Shown one piece after another: positions 5,414-5,443 of a stretch of 5,443 nt of DNA (the stretch's first letter is position 1; each line of letters opens with the position of its first letter). The position numbers and the translations under genes were made by a program. The stretch is from contig DVNA01000094.1 of NCBI GenBank assembly GCA_018714665.1, positions 1-5,443 on the forward strand, in the 5' to 3' direction. The DNA comes from Candidatus Gallibacteroides avistercoris. GTDB taxonomy: Bacteria > Bacteroidota > Bacteroidia > Bacteroidales > CHK158-818. Under the pieces are notes generated by a model that was given only the letters and a program-made list of their open reading frames with translations, had not been told where the DNA came from and did not search any database.

Positions 5414-5443
5414 GAAATCAATAGTCTAAAAAAAGGGATTGAA
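5414..5443. other. Sequence after recA, nothing identified
   Basis: The final 30 bases contain an A7 run (5428-5434) and a purine-rich AAAAGGGA just before the edge. The purine stretch could be a ribosome-binding site for a gene starting beyond the window, and no terminator hairpin is visible, so the bcp-recA transcript may continue. The stretch is too short to decide. Confidence 0.3.

Overview
This is an ordinary chromosomal stretch from a member of the Bacteroidetes, most likely the order Bacteroidales. The evidence is the pairing of bcp with recA, a short-chain (GalE-like) threonine dehydrogenase, a clostripain-type C11 lipoprotein, near absence of strong Shine-Dalgarno sites, and two perfect copies of the Bacteroidales -7 promoter box TAnnTTTG (both read TACCTTTG). 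Genus cannot be fixed by eye. I see no insertion sequence, tRNA, rRNA, CRISPR array, phage or defence gene.

Layout. Positions 1-201 hold the 3' end of a monofunctional aspartate kinase (lysC), cut by the left edge. Seven bases later comes a 371-residue C11-family cysteine peptidase with a lipoprotein-like N-terminus (209-1324). These two end at a perfect 20+1+20 palindrome (1338-1378), which also ends the convergent minus-strand gene tdh (1397-2353). A 175-base AT-rich gap (2354-2528) separates tdh from the divergent kbl (2529-3719). A second hairpin terminator (3751-3787) closes kbl. A promoter at 3856-3886 then drives bcp (3918-4367) and, 8 bases later, recA (4376-5413). The last 30 bases hold nothing I can call.

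How the genes work together. tdh and kbl encode the two consecutive enzymes that turn L-threonine into glycine and acetyl-CoA. They are divergently arranged, so they could share control. bcp (thiol peroxidase) and recA (recombinase) probably share a transcript that links peroxide removal with DNA repair. lysC is biosynthetic (aspartate family, including threonine), and the C11 peptidase appears to ride on its transcript, with no obvious functional link.

No new multi-gene system is visible. The gene most worth a second look is the C11 peptidase: its catalytic His and Cys are present, but residues beside both are unusual, and a candidate self-cleavage arginine lies between them.
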